Shown here: positions 26,694 to 33,953 of the stretch, one piece after another | Position numbering within the stretch: the first letter of the stretch is position 1 | Layout: every line of letters begins with the position of its first letter | From: DATAXP01 sp963708675 | GTDB taxonomy: Bacteria; Planctomycetota; Planctomycetia; Pirellulales; PNKZ01 | Length of the DNA stretch: 64,000 nucleotides | Direction of reading: 5' to 3' | Assembly: GCA_963708675.1 (NCBI GenBank) | Contig: CAVPTO010000003.1 | Span: 5,270,001-5,334,000 of the forward strand | The notes under the pieces: model-generated | The model's input: the letters and a program-made list of their open reading frames with translations, nothing else | Told to the model about the DNA's origin: nothing | Database searches by the model: none | Program-made: the position numbers and the translations under genes

Positions 26694-27797
26694 ATGCCCA
26701 CCGTCGCCGACGTGCTGCGGCGGTACGGCGGAACGTATCTCCAGCGGTTCGGCACGGCGATGCCCGCCGAGCACCGCAAGGCGCTCGCGGCGATCGTGGC
26801 TTGCCGCACCGGCCAGTTGGGAACGGTGGTCTACACCTGCTCGAAGTGCGGACGAACCCACAGCATCGGTCGCTCGTGCGGCAATCGTCACTGTCCGACT
26901 TGCCAGCAGAACAAGACCCGCCGTTGGCTGGAGATACAAACCGCCCGCCTGCTGCCCTGTCCCTACTTCCTGCTCACTTTCACGTTGCCCGAAGCGCTGC
27001 GCGCCTTCGTGCGCGCGCAGCAACGCATCGCTTACGCGGCGTTGTTCGAGGCGTCGAGCTCGTCGATCCAGACCTTGGCGGCCGATCCGAAGTACCTCGG
27101 CTCGCCACGCGTTGGCTTCTTCGGCGTGCTCCACACGTGGGGCCGCACGCTCCAGTACCATCCCCACGTGCATTACGTCGTGCCCGGCGGCGCGGTCAGC
27201 CAGGACGACGCGCGCTGGCTCCCCTCACGGGCCGACTTCTTTGTGCCGGTCAAAGCCCTGTCCCTGATCTTTCGGGCCAGGTTCCGCGACATCCTCGGGC
27301 GCGCGGGCTTATTAGACCAGGTCGATCCCGCGGTCTGGCGACAGGATTGGGTGGTCCACTCGCAGGCCGTGGGCGATGGCCGCGCCAGCTTGCAATATCT
27401 CGCGCCCTACGTGTTTCGCGTGGCAATCAGCGATCGGCGGATCGTGTCCTACGACGAGGGCCGGGTCACGTTCACCTATCGCAAGAGCGGTACCAGCCAG
27501 GGGCGGCGGATGACGCTCGACGCCCTGGAGTTCCTCCGCCGCTTCTTGCAGCACGTCTTGCCCAGCGGCTTTCAGAAGGTGCGGCACTACGGCTTCTTGA
27601 GTTCCGCGAGCAAGCGGTCGGTCGAAGCCGTGCGTTGGCTGGTGACGCTCCACAACGGCGAGCGGTTCGCACTGTTGCCCAAGCCGAGCGAGCAAGAGGT
27701 CCCACGTCCACGAATCCGCTGTGCCGAATGTGGCGGCGCCCTGCGCATCGCGCTTGTTCTGCCGGCTCGCGTGCCGGATTATTACGACACGAGCTGA
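26694..27797 (+). CDS. IS91-family transposase
   Basis: 367 residues. An N-terminal zinc ribbon (CSKCGRTHSIGRSCGNRHCPTCQ, about 44-66) is followed by the HUH motif HPHVHYVVPGG (about 158-168) and the paired tyrosines YLAPYVF in the YxxxY form needed for rolling-circle transposition, then FLRRFLQHVLPSGFQKVRHYGFLSS. All catalytic features are intact and the length is normal, so the element may be active. It mobilises DNA by a single-stranded rolling-circle route from the right end. Confidence is high. Confidence 0.93.
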   Translation: MPTVADVLRRYGGTYLQRFGTAMPAEHRKALAAIVACRTGQLGTVVYTCSKCGRTHSIGRSCGNRHCPTCQQNKTRRWLEIQTARLLPCPYFLLTFTLPEALRAFVRAQQRIAYAALFEASSSSIQTLAADPKYLGSPRVGFFGVLHTWGRTLQYHPHVHYVVPGGAVSQDDARWLPSRADFFVPVKALSLIFRARFRDILGRAGLLDQVDPAVWRQDWVVHSQAVGDGRASLQYLAPYVFRVAISDRRIVSYDEGRVTFTYRKSGTSQGRRMTLDALEFLRRFLQHVLPSGFQKVRHYGFLSSASKRSVEAVRWLVTLHNGERFALLPKPSEQEVPRPRIRCAECGGALRIALVLPARVPDYYDTS

Positions 27798-28076
27798 CAC
27801 ATGAACCGTTTCGATCCCGCCGCCGCTCCGCTGGTTTCGACCTGCCAGGCCGAAGTGGGGACAAGCTCGCCCCTGGCTCCCGTCGCTCGCCCCATCCGAG
27901 GCGCCAAACCGTCACCGCATCGCCGCCACCGCCCCGACACGAGCCAGCGCTTCACGCGCGCGAGCATCCACTCGCCAGCCAAGAGGGTCGCGGACGCGTC
28001 TCAGTAGCGATTCCCGCGCCCCGCGTGGGCGAACCGTTACCCTAAGATACAGCCCGCTTCATTGTTCACCGGGCTT

Positions 28077-28133
28077 CTTGAACCAAGGATTGCAGGCCCG
28101 GCTGCGCGGGCTGCAATCCTTAAGAAGTTAGGT
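28077..28133 (-). other. Short attC site (57 bp)
   Basis: Plus-strand ends CTTGAAC and GTTAGGT with arms AAGGATTGCAGGCCCG and CGGGCTGCAATCCTT around a GCTGCG loop; one arm carries an extra G. It is less than half the length of the common site and unrelated in sequence. Its inverse core supplies the stop codon of the neighbouring cassette gene (CGC ACC TAA). Confidence 0.75.
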
Positions 28134-28523
28134 GCGATTGTTTGACAACAGCCACTTTGCATAACGTTGGACTTGGGATAGCGGTGACGACGTACATGCT
28201 CGGGCGGTCGAGTATGCGTCATTTGGCGAGAGCGACAACACAAGACGCAATTGATCCTTGAACTGCTCGGAAAAATGGCCACTCGCTAGCCGGCCCAGAA
28301 TGGCATGAATTAGTCGCTGTTGTTGCGAAGTTGTGAGCAAACAATGTTTGAGCCGACGGGTCATCATCGCACGCGCTCTTCCATGCCAAAGCCCCCGTGT
28401 TTCGGCCTCGATAAACGCGACGCAGGTCTCAATGACGTCAGAGTCGCACGTGAGGAGTCCGTCACAAAGTTGGTGCAACTCTCGCCTGCTGAGCGAATCG
28501 AAGTTGGAGGTTCGCAAAGTCAT
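28128..28523 (-). CDS. Cassette protein, 131 aa, unknown function
   Basis: Taken from ATG 28523; the frame extends to 28556 but that part is the attC core. The product is mostly helical with HEAT/TPR-like texture (RRELHQLCDGLLTCDSDVIETCVAFIEAETRGLW; SQVQRYAKWLLSNNRT) and no leader. No family was recognised. The TAA stop lies within the inverse core of its own short attC, so cassette excision would still preserve the gene exactly. Confidence 0.6.
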   Translation of the reverse strand: MTLRTSNFDSLSRRELHQLCDGLLTCDSDVIETCVAFIEAETRGLWHGRARAMMTRRLKHCLLTTSQQQRLIHAILGRLASGHFSEQFKDQLRLVLSLSPNDAYSTARACTSSPLSQVQRYAKWLLSNNRT

Positions 28524-28544
28524 CGCGATCACGATTCTGGACGC

Positions 28545-28667
28545 ACCTAACAACAAAGCTCAGTTGCCCGCTGAACGTCAACGGGTCGAAGGCCATTCTA
28601 ACGTGACCGAAGGGAGCGGGCCAAACGCGCCGAGAAGCTGCGGGTCAACTGCAGCGATTGGTTAGGC
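28545..28667 (-). other. attC site (123 bp)
   Basis: Plus-strand ends ACCTAAC and GTTAGGC. Same body as the common site, with small changes (GAACGTCAACGGG, GGGAGCGGGCC). Arms CAGTTGCCCGC and GCGGGTCAACTG are intact. Confidence 0.9.
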
Positions 28668-28686
28668 ACGAAGCGGAAGCCTAGTC

Positions 28687-28995
28687 TCACTCGCGGAATC
28701 CGTCGTCGTCAACGATGACCTTTGCTTCAGGGAACAGACGTCGCGCAGTTGCGACGTCTTCCGATCGACACCATACGGTCATGACGCCAGACTCACCGAA
28801 GAGCGAAAGTCCAAATGGAGGCCGAGTATCCTTGCGGAAGATTGCGGCCCTCCACGGGCCGGTGCAAGCCGTTAGGTCGAACCCAAAGTCATGTCGTCGC
28901 GCTATCCAATTCAAGGTGTGCGCTGACCAGGCGGTTGAAAGCGACACGAGTGTCGTAAACACAAGAAAAGTCCGGATGCTGAAGCGGATGTGCAT
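28687..28995 (-). CDS. Cassette protein, 102 aa, with planctomycete-type N-terminal helix
   Basis: ATG 28995 lies seven bases after the entry core, with ACGAGG upstream. The start MHIRFSIRTFLVFTTLVSLSTAW is the FSxRTxLxxxTLVxxxxAW pattern that opens many small planctomycete proteins and forms one membrane helix or leader. The rest (TRPPFGLSLFGESGVMTVWCRSEDVATARRLFPEAKVIVDDD) is a short soluble domain without recognised family. The leader suggests the cassette arose within planctomycetes. Confidence 0.65.
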   Translation of the reverse strand: MHIRFSIRTFLVFTTLVSLSTAWSAHTLNWIARRHDFGFDLTACTGPWRAAIFRKDTRPPFGLSLFGESGVMTVWCRSEDVATARRLFPEAKVIVDDDGFRE

Positions 28996-29001
28996 CCTCG
29001 T

Positions 29002-29124
29002 GCCTAACGAAAAAGCTCAGTTGCCCGCTGGAAGTCAGCAGGTCGAACACGATTGTACCGTGACCGAAGCGAGAGATTCAAACGCGCCGAAAAGCTGCGG
29101 GTCAACTGCAGCGCATGGTTAGGT
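29002..29124 (-). other. attC site of the first cassette (123 bp)
   Basis: Plus-strand ends GCCTAAC and GTTAGGT. Typical arms and extra T on the right side. A reverse frame through this and the other sites yields the recurrent ghost peptide KAQLPAGSQRVEG. Confidence 0.9.
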
Positions 29125-29128
29125 GGCC

Positions 29129-29575
29129 TTAGTCGCCCACCGGCACAAACATAGGTTTAGTGTCAGCAACGCTTGTTAAAACGACGCGAATCGTTGTCGG
29201 CTGTGAATCTTGAAGCACGTCCAGTGACAAGCTATCGCCGGGTCGTTTACCTCGAAGCGACAACACAAGGTCGCGACCATCGCTAATCTGCGTGCCGTCT
29301 ACTCTGAGGATGATGTCATTTACACGAAGCGCCGACTGTGCTGCGCCACTATTCGGGACAATGCCAGTTACAACCACACCGGGCCCGTTGGAGTTTGGCT
29401 GAGCGCTGACGCCTAGAACGACATTTGGAGCGGAACCGCGTCCTTGGAAGACGGCGATAGGGCCGCCTATCATTCTCGACTCGAAAAGTGATGGAAAGGC
29501 AAAGTAAATGGCGGCAATGGTCATGGCAACGACTACGGCGCTTACGGCAAACCATTTCACCACGCGCATCTTCAT
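29129..29575 (-). CDS. Membrane-anchored PDZ-domain protein, first integron cassette
   Basis: 148 residues from ATG 29575, two bases after the attI-like core. One N-terminal helix (WFAVSAVVVAMTIAAIYFAFP) anchors it to the membrane, followed by a PDZ domain (VLGVSAQPNSNGPGVVVTGIVPNSGAAQSALRVNDIILRVDG, about 54-95, then LRGKRPGDSLSLDVLQDSQP). PDZ domains of this kind bind C-terminal peptides and are usual in HtrA proteases, but no protease domain is present. As the first cassette it would be the best expressed from an integron promoter and the most recently acquired. Confidence 0.82.
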   Translation of the reverse strand: MKMRVVKWFAVSAVVVAMTIAAIYFAFPSLFESRMIGGPIAVFQGRGSAPNVVLGVSAQPNSNGPGVVVTGIVPNSGAAQSALRVNDIILRVDGTQISDGRDLVLSLRGKRPGDSLSLDVLQDSQPTTIRVVLTSVADTKPMFVPVGD

Positions 29576-29576
29576 C

Positions 29577-29640
29577 ACCTAACCAATGATTGTATGTGTG
29601 TTGCCGTATAGCGCGAGGCCTTACGGCTAGCGATACGCAT
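29577..29640 (-). other. attI-like recombination site
   Basis: The core ACCTAAC (plus; GTTAGGT minus) at 29577-29583 is a single recombination core without the paired arms of attC, sitting between the integrase gene and the first cassette. The outer limit is arbitrary because attI sites have no fixed sequence. The first cassette's own attC carries the matching inverse core. Confidence 0.72.
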
Positions 29641-29664
29641 TTTCTTTGAAAATCGCTTGATTGC

Positions 29665-29683
29665 GATACTGTACGCGTGTATC
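29665..29683. promoter_or_regulatory. Candidate operator in the intI-attI interval
   Basis: Inverted arms GATAC and GTATC nine bases apart, with a near-palindromic centre TGTACGCGTGTA, lie midway between the integrase start and attI. Other integrons control intI from this interval, often with LexA. This sequence does not match the known enterobacterial LexA box, so the assignment is positional only. Confidence 0.3.
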
Positions 29684-29779
29684 CTACGCGCGAATAGCCG
29701 CAACCGCCGCTTTTGTAGACGACGGGTGCAGTTGCCATGTAACGCGCTTTTTCGGCGTGAATTACGGCTGAGTGATGGC

Positions 29780-29807
29780 GGTGGGGGGCGTGCGGTGGGG
29801 GGCGTGC
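29780..29807. repeat. 14-bp tandem duplication just before the integrase start
   Basis: GGTGGGGGGCGTGC occurs twice in direct tandem, ending one base before GTG 29809. It includes the G-rich stretch that would serve as ribosome-binding site, so copy number could change spacing or initiation of the integrase. Confidence 0.8.
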
Positions 29808-29808
29808 G

Positions 29809-30775
29809 GTGAAGCTGCTCGATCAATGTCGCCGGGTCGCGCGGGCGAAGCATCGGTCGCTGCGGACCGAGAACTGCTACGTCTACTGGATCGAGCGGTA
29901 CATCCGCTTCCATGGCATTCGGCATCCCAGCTCGCTGGAGGCTGCCGATGTCGAAGCGTTTTTGACGAGCTTGGCCGTCGAGGGGCATGTGGCAGCCGCC
30001 ACGCAGAACCAAGCGCTGAGGGCGCTGCTGTTTCTGTATCGCGACGTGCTGCGGGTTGATCTGGGAGCCTTCAATGCGGTTCGTGCGGTCCGTCCGAAGC
30101 GCATTCCAACGGTGCTCAGCCGTGGCGAAGTGATTCAGTTGCTTGCCCAGCTCGACGCGCTGCGAGGCCCTGAGCCGTTTGGCTTAATGGCTCGGCTACT
30201 GTATGGCAGCGGCCTACGGCTCATGGAGTGCTGTCGGCTGCGCGTGAAGGATGTCGATCTCGAACGCGGCCAGTTGACCGTGCGCGGCGGGAAGGGAGAT
30301 AAGGACCGATTCGTGATGCTGCCCGTGGCGGTGCACGAACCCATGCGTCATCAACTTGCATGGCGACAAAGTTTGCACGAGCATGACCTGGCGCAGGGGG
30401 TTTGGGAGCGTGGCGATGCCGACGGCACTCGATCGAAAGTTGCCGGGTGCCGATCGGTCGTTGGCATGGCAATACGTGTTTGCCGCTACGCGCTTCTCGA
30501 GCGATCCGCGAGGAGGCGAAGTGCGCCGACATCATGTGCACGAAGGAGGCCTGCAGCGCACCGTGACGGCCACTGCCCGAAAGCTTGGCTGGACGAAACG
30601 CGTGACGTGTCACACGCTACGGCATTCGTTCGCGACGCACTTACTCGAGCAAGGCAGCGATATCCGCACTGTTCAAGAGCTGCTCGGGCACAGCGACGTA
30701 CGGACGACCATGATCTACACCCACGTCATGGAGAAGGCGGCCAATCGGGTACGCAGTCCCTTGGACGCCGGGTAG
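29809..30775 (+). CDS. intI: Integron integrase IntI, frameshifted
   Basis: About 322 residues over two frames. The first gives the SAM-like domain (RTENCYVYWIERYIRFHGIRHPSSL) and the first catalytic Arg (YGSGLRLMECCRLRV) with RGGKGDKDR. The second gives the IntI-specific insertion (EVRRHHVHEGGLQRTV), HTLRHSFATHLL, LGHSDVRTTMIYTHVM and the closing RSPLD. The insertion and last two motifs distinguish IntI from XerC/D. Frames join at GGGGG 30396-30400, where one G too many separates LAQG from FGSVAMP. If the shift is real, the integrase is dead and the array frozen. Start GTG 29809 is the first in frame. Confidence 0.9.
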
Positions 30776-30946
30776 AAAGTCGCGGGATTCCGTATCGCGA
30801 TCTCGCGCTCGGCGCGGGTTTCTGACCCCGCCGAGTTGTGACCGAAGGTCTCCCGAAACACGGTCACAATGATTTGTATAGATCCGCGCAAAACACGCGG
30901 TCTGATGCGCTCCGTGGCGCAACGGTCGTGGTGAGTCATGCAGCGC

Positions 30947-31084
30947 GGTAAGCGATGGCGGGAGGAAACATGCGGTCGGGCGGAGCGGCGGGGTCGGAGA
31001 CCCGCGCCGAGCGCGAGCGCGGTAAGCGATGGCGGGAGGAGACCTGCGGTCGGGCGGAGCGGCGGGGTCGGAGACCCGCGCCGA
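30947..31084. repeat. 74-bp tandem repeat, about 1.9 copies
   Basis: GGTAAGCGATGGCGGGAGGA starts each copy (30947 and 31021); the copies share GGTCGGGCGGAGCGGCGGGG and GAGACCCGCGCCGA with few differences. Non-coding, about 170 bp beyond the end of the integrase gene. Confidence 0.85.
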
Positions 31085-31318
31085 CGCGCGATGTGTTGCG
31101 CTTCGCGAGCTGCGAGGAGCCAACGTCAATGCCAGAAAGAATCCGGGTTATTGCGCATGACCCCCTAGTCCATAGGCCGCGCAATAACTCGGCGTCCGTT
31201 TGGCGGCGGACGATCTCCGATTCGCACGAAACGATCCACAGCAACGGGCCGGCCTGAAGTGATTCCCCATGTGGATGAGCGGCGACAACGAGTATGTTGG
31301 GGAACGGAGCATCCACGG

Positions 31319-31406
31319 GCGGTACGCGCAAAACCGCAAGCGGTGATGGATAGCGTCATCGCGATGAACTTTGTTTTCTGAGGATCAGTTTTCTGAGGAT
31401 CAATAG
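31319..31406. repeat. Dispersed palindromic element P1, right half
   Basis: It starts at GGGGTACGCGCAAAACCGC-like sequence and continues through AAGCGGTGATGGATAGCG to TTTTCTGAGGATCAATAG. A 15-bp piece (TTTTCTGAGGATCAG) is duplicated at its right edge. The left half is missing. Confidence 0.75.
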
Positions 31407-31608
31407 CCAAGCAGGACGAACGTATGCCGCTGCATTCTCGCAATCAGGTTCGCGACGATCCGTCGACTTTGCGGTTCGCCTGCGCACACGACGCAAATAA
31501 TTGACAGGCATCGAGGGCGTTCATAGCTTTAGGGTTTCGGACGGCATTCGAGCCCCCATTCACGACAGTCCACGTGTCCTCGATAGCTGCCTCACTGGGA
31601 GAAAACCG

Positions 31609-32721
31609 ATGTTGAACTCCTTCAGGAATCTTGGGCAGGCATTGATCGCGATCGTATGCATCACCAGTTCCGCGGTCGCTGCTGAGCGAACTGCGGGCTT
31701 GAATCAACAGGGCGCACCGGCGTTGAAATCGGCAGGGCCGCTGGCGTTCGGGCCCGAAGGGGTGTTGTTCGTCGGCGATCCGCGCGGCGCGTCGTTGTTT
31801 GCGATTGGTGTCGAACCCGCTGAACCACGCAGCAGCGCCGAGACGGTTCGATTCGACGGCGTGAACGTTCAGTTGGCAGCGCTCGTGGGCATCAACGCTG
31901 ACGAATTGTTGATTAACGCCGTCGCGGTGCAGCCCGATTCGACGGTGGTGTATCTGAGTGCATCGCGTGGGCGAGGGCCTGACGCCGAACCCGTGTTGGC
32001 GAAGATTTCTCCCGCGGGAAAGCTGACGTTGCTCGATCTCGATAACGTTGCTTATTCCAAGGTTGAGCTTAACAACGCTCCCGATCCCGAAGCCGTCGAC
32101 AGGCGCGGCAACAAGCTGCGACAGGAATCGATCACCGACCTGCATTATGTCGATGGGCGGGTGTTCGTCGCCGGGCTGTCGAACGAGGAATTTGCCTCGA
32201 AGCTGCGGGCGATCGCGTTTCCGTTCACCAGCGCCGATCAGAGCACGTCGGTCGAGATCTTTCATGGCGCTCACGGCCAGTTCGAAACACGGTCGCCAGT
32301 GCGAACGTTTGTTCCGTACACCGTCCACGGCGAACCGCACCTGCTCGCAGCCTACACCTGCACGCCGTTGGTGGCGTTCCCGGTTTCGCAGTTGAAGACC
32401 GGCTCGAAGTTGCGTGGCACGACTCTCGCCGAGTTAGGCAATCACAATCGGCCACTCGACATCATCGCTTATCAAAAAGACGGACACGCGTATCTGTTGC
32501 TGGCCAACAGTGCCCGCGGCGTGATGAAGATCGCGGCCGATCGTATCGACAGTCAGGCGGGCATCGAGCAACCGGTGAAAGGAACCGAGGGTCTCAGCTA
32601 CGACACGATCGACGGGCTCAAGGGAGTCGAGCATCTCGACAAACTGGGCGACGCCCACGCGTTGCTACTGGTGCGCAACGAGGCGGGCGCGTTGAATCTG
32701 GAGACCGTTGCCCTTCCCTAG
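31609..32721 (+). CDS. Secreted beta-propeller-like protein of unknown function
   Basis: 370 residues from ATG 31609, with GGGAG nine bases before it; an upstream frame to 31501 lacks support. The leader ends ITSSAVAAE. The chain has repeated beta-strand blocks (GPLAFGPEGVLFVGDPRGASLFAIG; VVYLSASRGRGPDAEPVLAKISPAG; DIIAYQKDGHAYLLLANSARGVMKIA) that fit an SMP-30/NHL-like propeller. No catalytic residues are evident. It forms an operon with the next gene, 20 bp downstream, which is also exported. Confidence 0.7.
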   Translation: MLNSFRNLGQALIAIVCITSSAVAAERTAGLNQQGAPALKSAGPLAFGPEGVLFVGDPRGASLFAIGVEPAEPRSSAETVRFDGVNVQLAALVGINADELLINAVAVQPDSTVVYLSASRGRGPDAEPVLAKISPAGKLTLLDLDNVAYSKVELNNAPDPEAVDRRGNKLRQESITDLHYVDGRVFVAGLSNEEFASKLRAIAFPFTSADQSTSVEIFHGAHGQFETRSPVRTFVPYTVHGEPHLLAAYTCTPLVAFPVSQLKTGSKLRGTTLAELGNHNRPLDIIAYQKDGHAYLLLANSARGVMKIAADRIDSQAGIEQPVKGTEGLSYDTIDGLKGVEHLDKLGDAHALLLVRNEAGALNLETVALP

Positions 32722-32741
32722 GCTGACGCGGAGGACCGTCT

Positions 32742-33938
32742 GTGTGTTCCGCTCAGCCATGTGGCGTCGCGATGTTCGTCTGCTGCGTCGTGTCGGCGTG
32801 CCGATTCGTGACGGCCGCCGACGCGATCGACACGGCGTCGAGCATTTGGGCCGTGAGAGACGCCGCGGGACGCATCATCGCGATCGAGGCGAGACCGTTT
32901 CCAACGGACTCGCTTGCACGGCTCAATGATAATGACGCCGCCGCTGAGGATGCGCTCTCGCAGGTGCTGAGAGTGTCGATGGACGACGACGCGGTCAGCG
33001 AGATCGCGATCGCTGGTTCCTACGCGGTCGTCGACCGGACAGTGCGGTTCACGCCGCGATTCGCCTTCCGCGAAGGTCAGACCTACCGCGCGGTGCTACG
33101 CAGATCGAAACTTGAGACGCCATCGAAGCACGAGCATGGAGTCTCGGAGGTGCTTTTTCAGTTCCGTCAGTCGGCGGCCGCGCCGTCGCCGCAGACCGAG
33201 GTGACGGGCATTTTTCCTGCGGTCGCCATCGTTCCTGAAAACCTGTTGCGCTTTTACATTCGGTTTTCGGCATCGATGTCGCGAGGCTCGGTGTACGAGC
33301 ACGTGCGTCTGTTGGACAGCACGAATCGGCCCGTCGATCTGCCATTTCTCGAACTTGGCGAGGAGCTTTGGGATGCGGAACAGACGCGGCTAACGCTGCT
33401 CATCGACCCGGGGCGGATCAAACGAGGTGTCAAGCCTCGCGAGGATTTGGGCACGGTTCTGCGAGCAGGCGAATCGTTCACGCTCGTCGTGCAAGCCTCG
33501 TGGCTCGACGCGCAAAATCGCCCGCTTCGAAAAGAGTTCTCGAAGCAGTTTCGCGTAGGACCGCCCGTCGAGCAAGCGATCGATCCAACGCAATGGCAGG
33601 TCAGTGTGCCAGCCGACGATTCGCGCCAACCGCTAACCATCGACTTTCCGCGGCCGCTCGATCACGCGCTACTCCAGCGAGCGATCACCGTTCATTCGAC
33701 TTCGGGCCTTCCCATCGAAGGCGAAGTGCTTGTGTCTCGCGAGCAACAACGATGGGAGTTCCGGCCGAACGCGCCTTGGCAGTCAGGCGAGTTCGAGATC
33801 GTCGTCGACCATGCGCTCGAAGACCTCGCCGGCAACCGCATCGGCCGAGCTTTCGAGCTCAACCAGGTTGGGCCGATGAGCGATCAGTTCCAAAACGACG
33901 TCGTCCGCTTAACGTTTGAGATTCGCACGCGCGAATAA
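32742..33938 (+). CDS. Secreted protein with bacterial Ig-like (SbsA-type) domains
   Basis: 398 residues from GTG 32742, selected because GGAGG precedes it and it opens a signal peptide (MFVCCVVSACRFVTA-AD). Two or three Big_5-like blocks follow, each with the pattern of a strand, an FSxSM or PRPLD turn and a closing LAGN-type strand (LLRFYIRFSASMSRGSV; LTIDFPRPLDHALLQRAITV; EIVVDHALEDLAGNRIG). Such domains make extracellular scaffolds or adhesion modules. Co-transcribed with the propeller-like gene upstream; the two may form one surface complex, but this is inference. Confidence 0.72.
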   Translation: MCSAQPCGVAMFVCCVVSACRFVTAADAIDTASSIWAVRDAAGRIIAIEARPFPTDSLARLNDNDAAAEDALSQVLRVSMDDDAVSEIAIAGSYAVVDRTVRFTPRFAFREGQTYRAVLRRSKLETPSKHEHGVSEVLFQFRQSAAAPSPQTEVTGIFPAVAIVPENLLRFYIRFSASMSRGSVYEHVRLLDSTNRPVDLPFLELGEELWDAEQTRLTLLIDPGRIKRGVKPREDLGTVLRAGESFTLVVQASWLDAQNRPLRKEFSKQFRVGPPVEQAIDPTQWQVSVPADDSRQPLTIDFPRPLDHALLQRAITVHSTSGLPIEGEVLVSREQQRWEFRPNAPWQSGEFEIVVDHALEDLAGNRIGRAFELNQVGPMSDQFQNDVVRLTFEIRTRE

Positions 33939-33953
33939 AACCGAACGGTCATC

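Larger units (their letters stand above)
25709..28076 (+). mobile_element. IS91-family element with companion tyrosine recombinase, inside a cassette interval
   Basis: About 2.37 kb with two plus-strand genes, opposite to all cassette genes. The right end has a hairpin AGCCCG...CGGGCT (28051-28074) close to GAAC at 28080, agreeing with the IS91 habit of placing its origin end next to GAAC or CAAG. Exact ends are not proven, since CTTGGTTCAAG at 25698-25708 and its complement at 28077-28087 also mark attC boundaries. Some IS91 relatives are known to carry an integrase-like gene before the transposase. Confidence 0.72.
23133..30775. other. Chromosomal integron: intI, attI-like core and eight cassettes
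   Basis: The integrase gene (29809-30775, plus strand) is divergent from cassettes that run on the minus strand from 29583 down to 23163. The attC sites are at 29002-29124, 28545-28667, 28077-28133, 25586-25708, 24958-25055, 24059-24181, 23387-23509 and a partial one ending at 23163. Five full sites share one 123-bp sequence. Cassette entry cores (minus strand) are GTTAGGT, GTTAGGC, GTTAGGT, GTTCAAG, GTTCGGC, GTTAGCC, ATTAGGT and GTTAGCT; each matches the inverse core at its own attC, with one mismatch in the seventh. This is the structure of a sedentary chromosomal integron. Confidence 0.9.
30776..31608. other. 830-bp region after intI: repeats only
   Basis: No convincing gene. It contains the 74-bp tandem duplication (30947-31084), a half copy of the P1 palindrome (31319-31406) and, at its right end, the probable promoter region of the gene at 31609. 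Several short frames here arise from the GC-rich repeat and show no family resemblance. Confidence 0.55.

Noticed and set aside
23133..29124. The regularly repeated 123-bp units as a CRISPR array
   Set aside because: Repeats are too long, spacers are whole genes of unequal length, and the ends carry recombination cores; no cas gene is nearby.
29809..30775. The tyrosine recombinase as XerC/XerD or a phage integrase
   Set aside because: The extra segment before HTLRHSFATHLL and the MIYTHV...RSPLD ending are those of integron integrases, and attC sites lie next to it.
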